Assembly (NCBI GenBank): GCA_020637795.1
Contig: JACKJT010000001.1
Location: 1,364,001 to 1,428,000 of the forward strand
Source: Hoeflea sp.
Lineage (GTDB): Bacteria; Pseudomonadota; Alphaproteobacteria; Rhizobiales; Rhizobiaceae
Direction of reading: 5' to 3'
Length of the DNA stretch: 64,000 bases
Position numbers and translations under genes: made by a program
In this document: in pieces, positions 1 through 7,678 of the stretch
Numbering within the stretch: position 1 is the first letter of the stretch
Layout: the number at the start of each line of letters is the position of its first letter
Notes under the pieces: model-generated
Told to the model about the DNA's origin: nothing
The model's input: only the letters and a program-made list of their open reading frames with translations
Database searches by the model: none

Positions 1-1653
1 GTCGCTCGGACCGGCACCGGCATTGCTCGACATGTCCAGCCGATCGGCGATGTCCGCCAGCCTGGCTTCCAGGTTCTCGATCCCGGGCATCATTGCCGGG
101 GCCTGCTCCAGATAGGGCCGGTCAAGCCGGGCCGAAATTTCAGCCAGCTGGGCTTCGACATTCTCCAGCCCGCTCACCGGCTGCATGGCATTGCCGGCGG
201 CGGAGACTTCCGCCTGCTGCAGCCTGTCCGCGATCTCGGCGAGCCGCGCGTCGAGCGTTTCCAGACCGGGCAGCGGATCGATGCTGCGCGACACGGTTGC
301 CTCGGCGCGGCCGATCAGCGCTTCCAGACGGCCGATGACAGCCTCCGGCACGGCGCCGGCCTGCGGCGCCGGGATCGAAAGGCTTTCGATCTGATGGGCC
401 AGATTGTCCAGCCGGGCGATCAGGGAGTCATCCACGCCGCGCGCGTCGAGAGCCTCGATCCTGCCGGTGATGTCGTTGAGATAGTCGGCCAGCTCGGGCA
501 TGCGGTCATCGCGGGCGCCGTGCTCGAGATAGGACTGGAGATTTTCGATCCGCGCATCCAGCCGCGCAATGGCTTCCTCGTCGGCCAGCTGGGCAACGCG
601 CGCCGCAAGATGCTCGATGCGGCTGCCGATCTCGGTTTCGACGGCCGCAGGTTCGAGTTCGTCAATTTTCTGGGCGACGGAGGCCAGACGGGCCTCAAGC
701 CGCTCGAACGGAGCATTGTTGACAACGGCCGACGACGGAGCCGGCAGGGCCGCGATGGCCCGGGTGATTTCATCAAGGCGCGCGCCGAGCAGATCGAACT
801 GCTCCGGCAAGTCCGGGCTGGCGGACACGGCCTGCCGTGTCATCGTCTCGATGGCTTGCGAAAGCTGGGCGATCTTGTCCTCGATTGCCTGCCCCTGACC
901 GGATGCAGGCATGCTTGCCAGGAATTCGCGGATTTCGTCAACGCGATAGGCCAGATTGACGAGTTCCTCGCGGAGCGCGGCCATGTCCAGGCCGGACACC
1001 TGCTCCTCCATCGACTGCCAGCGGGATTCAAGCGAGCGGACACTCTCTTCCCGGGCCAGCTGATCGACCATTTCACGCATGGAATCGAGCTCGTGCCGGA
1101 GCGCGTCGGCGCCACCGTCCTGAGTGCCGAGCGCGTCGATGGAAGCCGAAATGCCTGCAAGATCCCGGCGCAGTTCCCTGGGCAGCGACTGATCGCGGGC
1201 CTCCTTGCGCAGTTCGCCCATTTCGCGGCGGAGCGCCGTCATCTCATTGATGAGCTGCTGGCTCAGATCGGGCCTTGCATCCGGACGCGCGGCGGAAAAC
1301 GGATCGGCGGCGGTTTTGGCGGGCTGACGGGTTTGTACTTCACGGCCAGCGGGCATCGCTGCGGCATGCGACGGGGCTGCAGCCTTGACCGACCCGCCAC
1401 GCTGCGCCTCTTCGAGCGCACGCTGCCGGGCACGAATGTCATCAAGAAGGTCACCGCCCAGACCGGATGACTGCGGCTTTGGCGCGGGGACCTGCGGCGC
1501 CTTTGCCGGATACCGGCCGGCTGCGGCTGCAGCGCCGCCACGGCCCATCATTGTTTCAATCCGCGCTTCCAGGCTCTCGATTGTGCGGTTGAGCGAATCC
1601 AGCGAAGATCCGCCTGCACCCGGCCTGCTTGAATGAGATCGCGATCCGTTCAT
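1..1653 (-). CDS. podJ: PodJ-like polar localization protein, N-terminal part (gene truncated by window edge)
   Basis: An uninterrupted minus-strand frame of 551 codons runs from an ATG at 1653 off the left edge. The N-terminus (MNGSRSHSSRP, then SLDSLNRTIESLEARIE) resembles the start of rhizobial PodJ / SEL1-repeat localization factors. The rest is a low-complexity Ala/Pro/Gln stretch to about residue 110, then long heptad-like runs of the type LEARLAxIADRL, repeated at least four times near the left edge, which indicates extended coiled coil. PodJ family proteins mark a cell pole and recruit polar machinery; later parts normally hold a membrane segment, SEL1 repeats and a peptidoglycan-binding domain, none visible here. 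Divergent from the MerR gene across 322 bases. The family call is recognition from the N-terminus plus coiled coil, so it is moderately sure; the open frame itself is certain. Confidence 0.75.
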   Translation of the reverse strand, partial: MNGSRSHSSRPGAGGSSLDSLNRTIESLEARIETMMGRGGAAAAAGRYPAKAPQVPAPKPQSSGLGGDLLDDIRARQRALEEAQRGGSVKAAAPSHAAAMPAGREVQTRQPAKTAADPFSAARPDARPDLSQQLINEMTALRREMGELRKEARDQSLPRELRRDLAGISASIDALGTQDGGADALRHELDSMREMVDQLAREESVRSLESRWQSMEEQVSGLDMAALREELVNLAYRVDEIREFLASMPASGQGQAIEDKIAQLSQAIETMTRQAVSASPDLPEQFDLLGARLDEITRAIAALPAPSSAVVNNAPFERLEARLASVAQKIDELEPAAVETEIGSRIEHLAARVAQLADEEAIARLDARIENLQSYLEHGARDDRMPELADYLNDITGRIEALDARGVDDSLIARLDNLAHQIESLSIPAPQAGAVPEAVIGRLEALIGRAEATVSRSIDPLPGLETLDARLAEIADRLQQAEVSAAGNAMQPVSGLENVEAQLAEISARLDRPYLEQAPAMMPGIENLEARLADIADRLDMSSNAGAGPSD

Positions 1654-1975
1654 TTTTGTTTCCGCTTCGCGTTGTTGACCAGGGCCTGACGCCCCACCCC
1701 CGTCCGCAGCACATCCATATCGCTCTCCGGGTCGCAGGGAAAAATCCCGACACCGAAAAGCCAGACTTCAAACCGGCAACAACAAGATACAACGAATCCG
1801 GGCTTACTGCTCTTCGCGCCCACATTCTGCGAAACGTGGTAAACAACCCGTTAACCAAGGTTACTTTTCTTCTGTCCGGGCGTGTGAAACCGCGGCGACT
1901 TGACGTGACGTAAGGTATAATGTCACACCGCGATCGAGCTTTCGGAAAACTGGAAAATGGCGACTTTGGCCAAAT
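1654..1975. promoter_or_regulatory. Divergent intergenic region between podJ-like gene and merR gene, with a CtrA-like box
   Basis: This 322-base gap separates two divergently transcribed genes and must hold both promoters. Two things stand out. TAAA-N7-TTAA at 1840-1854 matches the CtrA consensus TTAA-N7-TTAA at seven of eight positions, followed directly by the inverted repeat GTTAACC/GGTTAC. Further down, TATAAT lies at 1916-1921. It is flanked by GTGAC (1905-1909) and GTCAC (1922-1926), an inverted repeat that could be an autoregulatory MerR site. Short open frames here look non-coding. The regulatory roles are inference. Confidence 0.4.
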
Positions 1976-2386
1976 ATGAATGAGATGAGTGACAACAGTG
2001 CGGACCAGGATGAGGCGGTCTACAGAATTGGCGATCTGGCCGAGGAATTCGGCGTCACGCTGAGGACCTTGCGGTTTTACGAAGACAAGGGCCTGCTCAA
2101 GCCGACACGTGTCGGCGTGACCCGGCTTTTCTCAAAACGCGACCGGGCCCGTCTCAAGCTGATCCTTCTGGGCAAGCGGGTCGGGTTTTCGCTGACCGAG
2201 GTCAAGCGGATGATCGACCTGTATGATCCGCGCGGCAAGAATGTCACCCAGCTCAAGGTGGCCCTGTCAAAGGGCGAGGCGCAGATGCGGGTGCTCGAGG
2301 ACCAGCGCGCCACCATCAACACCGCCATCGAAGAGCTTGAACGGACCATAGCGGTGGTCCGCGAGATGCTGGCCGAATCAGAATAG
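1976..2386 (+). CDS. MerR-family transcriptional regulator, LiuR-like, probable regulator of beta-oxidation genes
   Basis: A 136-residue protein with a MerR-type winged helix-turn-helix: YRIGDLAEEFGVTLRTLRFYEDKGLL at about residues 16-41, then the wing (TRLFSKRDRARL) and a C-terminal coiled dimerisation helix (about 85-135). It lacks the Cys clusters of metal-sensing MerR proteins. That fits the subgroup including LiuR, which controls branched-chain amino-acid and fatty-acid degradation in proteobacteria. It stands directly upstream of a five-gene beta-oxidation operon in the same orientation but is separated from it by a terminator. A TTGACGT-type palindrome lies before that operon and before fadD at 47402, and related half-sites lie before this gene. 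No clear Shine-Dalgarno is seen before the ATG; a second in-frame ATG follows at 1985. The ligand is unknown. Confidence 0.85.
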   Translation: MNEMSDNSADQDEAVYRIGDLAEEFGVTLRTLRFYEDKGLLKPTRVGVTRLFSKRDRARLKLILLGKRVGFSLTEVKRMIDLYDPRGKNVTQLKVALSKGEAQMRVLEDQRATINTAIEELERTIAVVREMLAESE

Positions 2387-2416
2387 ACGCAAGCCGGACA
2401 CCAGCGCTCTCACGAT

Positions 2417-2441
2417 AACCCGCTCAAAAGGCGGGTTTTTT
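2417..2441 (+). terminator. Rho-independent terminator after the merR gene
   Basis: Seven-base arms AACCCGC (2417-2423) and GCGGGTT (2431-2437) enclose a 7-base loop and run into a T tract. It begins 31 bases after the merR stop codon, so the regulator and the beta-oxidation operon are probably separate transcripts. Confidence 0.85.
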
Positions 2442-2628
2442 GTTGCACACCGGGTCAACCACCCCGGTTCACTGTTTCTCGCGAGGTGTTTGCGGGGAGC
2501 TTGAAGAGGCGATTTTGATTCACGCTTGCCGCTGTTTTTCAAAATTTTCGTCGGCCGCCATTGAAAAAACACTGGTTTTTATAGGATTTGGGGATCACGA
2601 TGCAGTGACCGGTATGATCTGCTCGATT

Positions 2629-2652
2629 TTTGACGTTTACGCAAACGTCAAA
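2629..2652. promoter_or_regulatory. Palindromic operator before the beta-oxidation operon
   Basis: Perfect 10-base arms TTTGACGTTT (2629-2638) and AAACGTCAAA (2643-2652) flank the spacer ACGC. The element can be read as two overlapping copies, one on each strand, of the TTGACGT-ACGTCAA motif seen intact before fadD at 47261-47276. A possible -35 TTGACG (2630-2635) lies inside it, with TTTAGT 18 bases downstream (2654-2659), so a bound protein would sit over the promoter. Operator identity and binding by the adjacent MerR protein are inferred. Confidence 0.7.
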
Positions 2653-2726
2653 GTTTAGTATGCAGTCGTCCGGGGATCGCCGGGCTATCGTGCCCGAGGC
2701 GACGAAACTACAAGGGATGAGGATCC

Positions 2727-4523
2727 ATGCCAGTCTTCAAGGCGCCGGTCGATGACACGCTTTTCATTCTCAATGATGTGCTCGGATACGAGCGCTACAT
2801 GAATCTGCCGGGATTTGCGGATGCAAGCCCGGACATCGTCGAGGCCATCCTGCAGGAAGGCGCGCGTATCTCCGAGGAAGTGCTGTTTCCGCTCAACCAG
2901 GTCGGCGACCAGGAAGGTTGCACCCGGCATGACGACGCGACCGTGTCGACGCCGAAGGGCTTCAAGCAGGCCTACAGGCAATATTGCGAAGGCGGCTGGC
3001 TCGGCCTTGCCGCGTCTCCCGAATATGGCGGCCAGGGCCTGCCCTACGCGCTGCACACGGCTGTTTCGGAGTACATGATCTCGGCCAACCTGTCGCTGAT
3101 GATGTATCCGGGCCTGACCCAGGGCGCGGTTGCCGCGATCCACGAACACGGCTCGGACGAGCAGAAGGCCAAATTCCTTCCCAAGATGATCGAGGGCACC
3201 TGGACCGGCACCATGAACCTGACCGAGCCGCATTGCGGCACGGATCTGGGTTTGTTGCGCACCAAGGCGGTGCCGCAGGCAGACGGCAGCTACAAGATTT
3301 CCGGCCAGAAGATCTTCATCTCCGCCGGCGAACACGACATGTCCGACAACATTATTCACCTGGTTCTGGCCCGCATCGAAGGCGCGCCGGAAGGGGTGAA
3401 GGGCATCTCGCTGTTCATCGTGCCGAAGTTCATGGTCGGCGACGACGGTTCGCTCGGCGACCGCAACCCGGTCAGCTGTGGCTCGCTTGAAGAGAAGATG
3501 GGCATCCACGGCAATGCGACCTGCGTGATGAACTACGACGAAGCCACCGGCTACCTGATCGGCACGGAAAACGCCGGTCTGAAGGCGATGTTCGTGATGA
3601 TGAACGAGGCCCGCCTCGGCGTCGGACTGCAGGGCCAGGCAATGGGCGAGATCGCCTACCAGAACGCCGTTGCCTATGCACGCGAGCGTCTGCAGGGCCG
3701 CTCGCTGTCGGGGCCGAAGGCGCCGGACAAGAAGGCCGATCCGATCATCGTGCATCCCGACGTGCGGCGCACCTTGATGACCATCCGCGCCTTCAACGAG
3801 GCCGGACGCGCCTTCATGCTGTGGACCGCGCTCAAATCCGATGTCGCCCACAAGTCCGAAGTCGAAGCGGACGTCCAGCAAGCCGACGACCTGCTGACCC
3901 TGGTTACCCCGGTGGTCAAGGGCGTGCTCACCGACAAGGGCTTCGATCACGCGGTGATGGCGCAGCAGATGTTCGGCGGCCACGGCTACATCGAAGAATG
4001 GGGCATGAGCCAGTATGTCCGCGATGCCCGCATCGCCATGATCTACGAGGGCGCCAACGGCATCCAGGCGCTCGATCTGGTCGGCCGCAAGCTCGGCCAG
4101 AACGGTGGCCGCGCCGTGATGGCGTTCTTCAAGGAAGTCGGCGATTTCTGCGAGGAAAACCGCGGCAATGAAGAGCTGGCGCTCTACACAAAGGGCCTGA
4201 AGAAGGGCCTCAACGACCTGCAGGCCTCGACCATGTGGCTGATGCAGAACGCGATGGCCAAGCCCGACAATGCCGGGGCGGCCTCGACCGACTACATGCA
4301 CCTCTTCGGGCTTGTGGCACTCGGTTACATGTGGGCGCTGATGGCCAAGGCAGCGGTCGAAAAGCGCGACGGCGGCGCAAACGGCAAGGAAGAATTCCTC
4401 GCCTCCAAGCTGCTGGTCGGCAAGTTCTTCATGGAACGCATCATGCCGGAAACCTCGCTGCGCAAGACCCGCATCGAGACCGGTGCCGACACCATGATGG
4501 AGCTGGCTGCCGAGGCTTTCTAG
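2727..4523 (+). CDS. Acyl-CoA dehydrogenase, long form with extra C-terminal domain (DmdC/FadE-like)
   Basis: This 598-residue flavoprotein oxidises acyl-CoA to trans-2-enoyl-CoA, the first step of beta-oxidation. The N-terminal alpha domain is followed by the flavin-binding middle domain (GTMNLTEPHCGTDLG, about residues 157-171). The C-terminal catalytic part carries QQMFGGHGYIEEWGMSQ and IYEGANGIQALDL. The Glu in IYEG is at the classical MCAD-type catalytic-base position. About 120 further residues form the extra C-terminal domain of the roughly 600-residue subgroup that includes methylmercaptopropionyl-CoA dehydrogenase DmdC, so exact chain specificity cannot be read off. The ATG follows AAGGGATGAGG. 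It is first in an operon with a second dehydrogenase 69 bases downstream and lies 74 bases after the operator palindrome. Confidence 0.93.
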   Translation: MPVFKAPVDDTLFILNDVLGYERYMNLPGFADASPDIVEAILQEGARISEEVLFPLNQVGDQEGCTRHDDATVSTPKGFKQAYRQYCEGGWLGLAASPEYGGQGLPYALHTAVSEYMISANLSLMMYPGLTQGAVAAIHEHGSDEQKAKFLPKMIEGTWTGTMNLTEPHCGTDLGLLRTKAVPQADGSYKISGQKIFISAGEHDMSDNIIHLVLARIEGAPEGVKGISLFIVPKFMVGDDGSLGDRNPVSCGSLEEKMGIHGNATCVMNYDEATGYLIGTENAGLKAMFVMMNEARLGVGLQGQAMGEIAYQNAVAYARERLQGRSLSGPKAPDKKADPIIVHPDVRRTLMTIRAFNEAGRAFMLWTALKSDVAHKSEVEADVQQADDLLTLVTPVVKGVLTDKGFDHAVMAQQMFGGHGYIEEWGMSQYVRDARIAMIYEGANGIQALDLVGRKLGQNGGRAVMAFFKEVGDFCEENRGNEELALYTKGLKKGLNDLQASTMWLMQNAMAKPDNAGAASTDYMHLFGLVALGYMWALMAKAAVEKRDGGANGKEEFLASKLLVGKFFMERIMPETSLRKTRIETGADTMMELAAEAF

Positions 4524-4592
4524 GCGCCGCCAGCCGTCTGGTCGGACTATTGGCGGGCGCCCTGCGCCCGCCGGACAATCTGGGAGGAAGAC

Positions 4593-5765
4593 ATGGCGAC
4601 ATTGCCATCGGAAGTGCTTGGCGTACCCCGTCCGGACTGGATGGAAGACGACGTCGCCATGCTCGCGGACATGGCCAGCCGCTGGCTGGAAGCCGAAGTG
4701 GTTCCGCATTACGACCGCTACGAAAAACAGGAAATGGTCGACCGCAGCGCCTGGGAAGGCGCGGGTGCGGCAGGCCTGCTCTGCGCCTCGATGCCGGAAG
4801 AATACGGCGGCGCGGGCGGAACCTACGCGCATGAGGCGGCGATCATCGAAGCGCTCGGGCGCACCGGCACCGACGGATTCGGCATCGCGCTGCACAACGC
4901 CATCGTCGCCCCCTACATCCTGCATTTCGGATCGGAAGAGCAGAAGCGGAAATGGCTGCCGAAGATGGCGTCGGGCGAGATGATCGGCGCCATCGCCATG
5001 ACCGAACCGGGCGCCGGCTCGGACCTGCAAGGCATCAAGACGACGGCCAGGAAAGATGGCAATCACTATGTCATCAACGGCTCGAAGACATTCATCACCA
5101 ATGGCCAGCATGCCAACCTGATCATCGTGGTCTCGAAGACCGACCCGACAAAGGGCGCCAAGGGCACCTCGCTGATGGTGGTCGAGACCGACGAGGTCGA
5201 AGGCTTCCGCCGCGGCCGCAATCTCGACAAGGTCGGGCTGAAATCCAACGATACGTCGGAGCTGTTCTTCGACGATGTCCGGATCCCGACCGCCAACATG
5301 CTCGGCACCGAGGAAGGCCAGGGCTTTGCCCAGCTGATGACGGAACTGCCGCAGGAACGGCTGCTGATCGCCAACCAGGCGATCTCGATGATCGAGCGGG
5401 CGCTGGCGATCACCATCGACTACGTCAAGGAACGCAAGGCCTTCGGCAAGGCGGTGATCGAGTTCCAGAACACCCAGTTCAAGCTGGCGGAGCTGAAGTC
5501 CGAAGCCACCATGGCGCGGGTGTTCGTCAATCATTGCGTCGGCGAGCACCTGAAGGGCCAGCTCAGCTCGACCACCGCCTCGATGGCCAAGTACCTGACC
5601 ACCGACCTGCAGTGCAAGGTGGCGGACGAATGCGTGCAGCTGCATGGCGGCTACGGCTACATGAACGAATATCCGGTGGCGCGGATGTTCCGCGACGCCC
5701 GGGTGCAGCGGATCTACGGCGGCACCAACGAGATCATGAAACTGCTGATCGCAAGGAGCCTGTAA
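4593..5765 (+). CDS. Acyl-CoA dehydrogenase, long-chain (ACADL) type
   Basis: A 390-residue acyl-CoA dehydrogenase of standard length. The signature AMTEPGAGSDLQGIKT lies near residues 135-150 and QLHGGYGYMNEYPVAR near 350-365. Where MCAD has catalytic Glu in IYEGT, this protein has IYGGTNEI. It instead has PQERLL near residue 255, the position that holds the base in long-chain and isovaleryl-CoA dehydrogenases. The surrounding sequence also resembles mitochondrial LCAD. It therefore probably handles long or branched acyl-CoAs and complements the preceding dehydrogenase, whose base is at the other site. Strong Shine-Dalgarno GGGAGGA. The next gene starts 4 bases after its stop, so translation is probably coupled. 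Confidence 0.93.
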   Translation: MATLPSEVLGVPRPDWMEDDVAMLADMASRWLEAEVVPHYDRYEKQEMVDRSAWEGAGAAGLLCASMPEEYGGAGGTYAHEAAIIEALGRTGTDGFGIALHNAIVAPYILHFGSEEQKRKWLPKMASGEMIGAIAMTEPGAGSDLQGIKTTARKDGNHYVINGSKTFITNGQHANLIIVVSKTDPTKGAKGTSLMVVETDEVEGFRRGRNLDKVGLKSNDTSELFFDDVRIPTANMLGTEEGQGFAQLMTELPQERLLIANQAISMIERALAITIDYVKERKAFGKAVIEFQNTQFKLAELKSEATMARVFVNHCVGEHLKGQLSSTTASMAKYLTTDLQCKVADECVQLHGGYGYMNEYPVARMFRDARVQRIYGGTNEIMKLLIARSL

Positions 5766-5769
5766 GCCA

Positions 5770-6423
5770 ATGGCCGAGTTCACGCTTGATTGTTTTCTGG
5801 AGAGCGGCAACGCCTACAAGGCGGCGCTGATGCTCGAGCTTGCCGGCGCCGACTGGGCGCCGCGCCGCGTCGCCTTCTTTACCGGCCAGACACGCTCGCC
5901 GGAATTCCGGGCGCTCAACGTCATGGGCGAGGTGCCGGTTCTCACGCATCACACCCCTCACGGTGATATTGTGCTGAGCCAGTCCGGAGCCATCCTCGAC
6001 TACCTGTCGCGGGAGCTCGACCGCTTCGGGCCGGCAAACGAGGAAGAACGCCGGGAAATCCTGCGCTGGCTGCTGTGGGACAACCACAAGCTTACCAGCT
6101 ATGTCGCGACCTACCGGTTCATGAGCCTGTTTCAGAAGAAGACCGACGACCCGGTGACGCAGTTCTTCCACGCCCGCGCCGTGGGCACCTTCAAGGTGCT
6201 GGATGCGCATCTTGCAGGGCGCGATTTCATCGTTTCAGGCCACCCGACCATCGCGGACCTGTCGATCTGCGGCTACCTGTTCTGGCCCGACCAGATCGGC
6301 ATGGACCTCAAAGCCTATCCCAACATTGCCGCATGGCTGGACCGCATCGCCGCCCTGCCCGGCTACAAGCGACCCGAAGACCTGATGCCGAGCGGGATGG
6401 ATCCCGCCACCGCAACCGCCTGA
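5770..6423 (+). CDS. Glutathione S-transferase family protein
   Basis: A 217-residue protein with an N-terminal thioredoxin-like domain (LDCFLESGNAYKAALMLELAG, then MGEVPVLTHH with the cis-Pro, and LSQSGAILDYL, the glutathione gamma-glutamyl site). An all-helical C-terminal domain follows, with FIVSGHPTIADLSICGYLF near 150-170. Length and motifs fit cytosolic GSTs. The N-terminal Ser/Asn region (ESGNAYK) suggests Ser rather than Tyr activates the thiol. It lies inside the beta-oxidation operon, 4 bases after the ACADL-type gene and 30 before the thiolase, which suggests a role linked to reactive acyl-CoA or enoyl intermediates. That role is inference; the family is clear. Confidence 0.9.
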   Translation: MAEFTLDCFLESGNAYKAALMLELAGADWAPRRVAFFTGQTRSPEFRALNVMGEVPVLTHHTPHGDIVLSQSGAILDYLSRELDRFGPANEEERREILRWLLWDNHKLTSYVATYRFMSLFQKKTDDPVTQFFHARAVGTFKVLDAHLAGRDFIVSGHPTIADLSICGYLFWPDQIGMDLKAYPNIAAWLDRIAALPGYKRPEDLMPSGMDPATATA

Positions 6424-6453
6424 CCCGAACACGAAAACCTGGAGATCACCGCA

Positions 6454-7662
6454 ATGGTTGATGTATTTGTCTATGATCACGTCCGCACCCCGCGGGGCCG
6501 CGGCAAGAAAGACGGAAGCCTGCACGAAGTGCCTTCGGTGCGGCTCGCCTCGCACATGCTCGAAGCGCTGCGCGACCGCAACGGACTGAACACCGCCAAG
6601 GTCGACGACATCATCATGGGCTGCGTCGACGCCATCGGCGAAGCCGGCGGCGACATCGCACGGGCGGCGACCTTCGAAGCCGGCTACGCCACCGAGGCGC
6701 CGGGCATCCAGATCAATCGCTTCTGCGCATCCGGCCTCGACGCCATCAATCTCGCCTCCGGCAAGATCGCCTATGGCGCTGACGACATCGTCATCGCCGG
6801 CGGTGTGGAATCGATGTCGCGCATCGGCATCGGCGCCCAGGGCGGCGCCTGGTTCATGGATCCTTCGGTCAACATCCCGGCCTATTTCATGCCGCAGGGC
6901 GTTTCGGCCGACCTGATCGCCACCAAGTACGGCTTCTCCCGCGACGACGTCGACGCCTATGCGGTCGAGAGCCAGAAGCGCGCGGCGCATGCCTGGGAGC
7001 AGGGCTACTTCAAGAAGTCCGTCGTCCCGGTCAAGGACATCAACGGCCTGACCATTCTCGACCGCGACGAGCACATGCGGCCGGGCACCGACATGCAGGC
7101 GCTGGCGAGCCTCAACGCCTCGTTCGGCATGATCGCCGAGATGGGCGGATTTTCGTCGGTCGCCATCCAGGCGCATCCGGAAGTCGAAAGCATCAACCAC
7201 ATTCACCATGCCGGCAACTCGTCGGGCATCGTCGATGGCGCCGGCCTGGTGCTGCTTGGCTCCAAGCGCGGCGGCAAGACGATGGGTCTCGAGCCGCGCG
7301 CACGGATCAAGGCATTTGCCAATATCGGCTCCGACCCGGCAATGATGCTGACCGGTCCGGTCGACGTGACCGAGAAGCTGTTGAAGCGCGCCAAGATGAA
7401 GATTTCGGACATCGACTTGTTCGAGCTCAATGAGGCCTTCGCCTCCGTCGTGCTGCGCTTCCAGCAGGCCTTCGACATTCCGTCCGACAAGATCAACGTC
7501 AATGGCGGCGCAATTGCCATGGGTCACCCGCTGGGCGCCACCGGCGCGATGATCCTCGGCACCGTGCTCGACGAACTCGAGCGCCGTGATCTCAACACCG
7601 CCCTTGTCACGCTGTGCATCGGCGCGGGCATGGGCACCGCGACGATCATCGAACGCGTCTGA
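6454..7662 (+). CDS. fadA: Acetyl-CoA C-acyltransferase (thiolase)
   Basis: This 402-residue thiolase cleaves 3-ketoacyl-CoA with CoA to give acetyl-CoA and a shortened acyl-CoA, the last beta-oxidation step. Visible catalytic elements are the nucleophilic Cys at residue 91 (NRFCASGLDAINLA), the active-site His in NGGAIAMGHPLGATGA (about residue 355) and the C-terminal Cys in CIGAGMGTA (about 390). Length is normal for the family. Shine-Dalgarno GGAG lies 9 bases before the ATG. It stands directly before the FadJ-type partner, as in most bacterial fad operons. It could in principle act in the biosynthetic direction, but its operon partners argue for degradation. Confidence 0.93.
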   Translation: MVDVFVYDHVRTPRGRGKKDGSLHEVPSVRLASHMLEALRDRNGLNTAKVDDIIMGCVDAIGEAGGDIARAATFEAGYATEAPGIQINRFCASGLDAINLASGKIAYGADDIVIAGGVESMSRIGIGAQGGAWFMDPSVNIPAYFMPQGVSADLIATKYGFSRDDVDAYAVESQKRAAHAWEQGYFKKSVVPVKDINGLTILDRDEHMRPGTDMQALASLNASFGMIAEMGGFSSVAIQAHPEVESINHIHHAGNSSGIVDGAGLVLLGSKRGGKTMGLEPRARIKAFANIGSDPAMMLTGPVDVTEKLLKRAKMKISDIDLFELNEAFASVVLRFQQAFDIPSDKINVNGGAIAMGHPLGATGAMILGTVLDELERRDLNTALVTLCIGAGMGTATIIERV

Positions 7663-7678
7663 TCCCAGGAGAACAATC

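Noticed and set aside
394..1470. A 358-codon plus-strand frame at the left edge
   Set aside because: The minus strand carries an uninterrupted coiled-coil frame from 1653 to the edge with a recognisable PodJ-like start, so the plus frame is its shadow.
1629..1913. Short open frames on both strands in the podJ/merR gap
   Set aside because: No ribosome site, no recognisable protein, and they cover the region that must hold two divergent promoters.
2685..5810. A 1041-codon open frame on the minus strand
   Set aside because: It is antisense to two well-supported acyl-CoA dehydrogenase genes. Its His/Arg/Gly-rich composition is what the reverse of GC-rich codons yields, and it has no family features.
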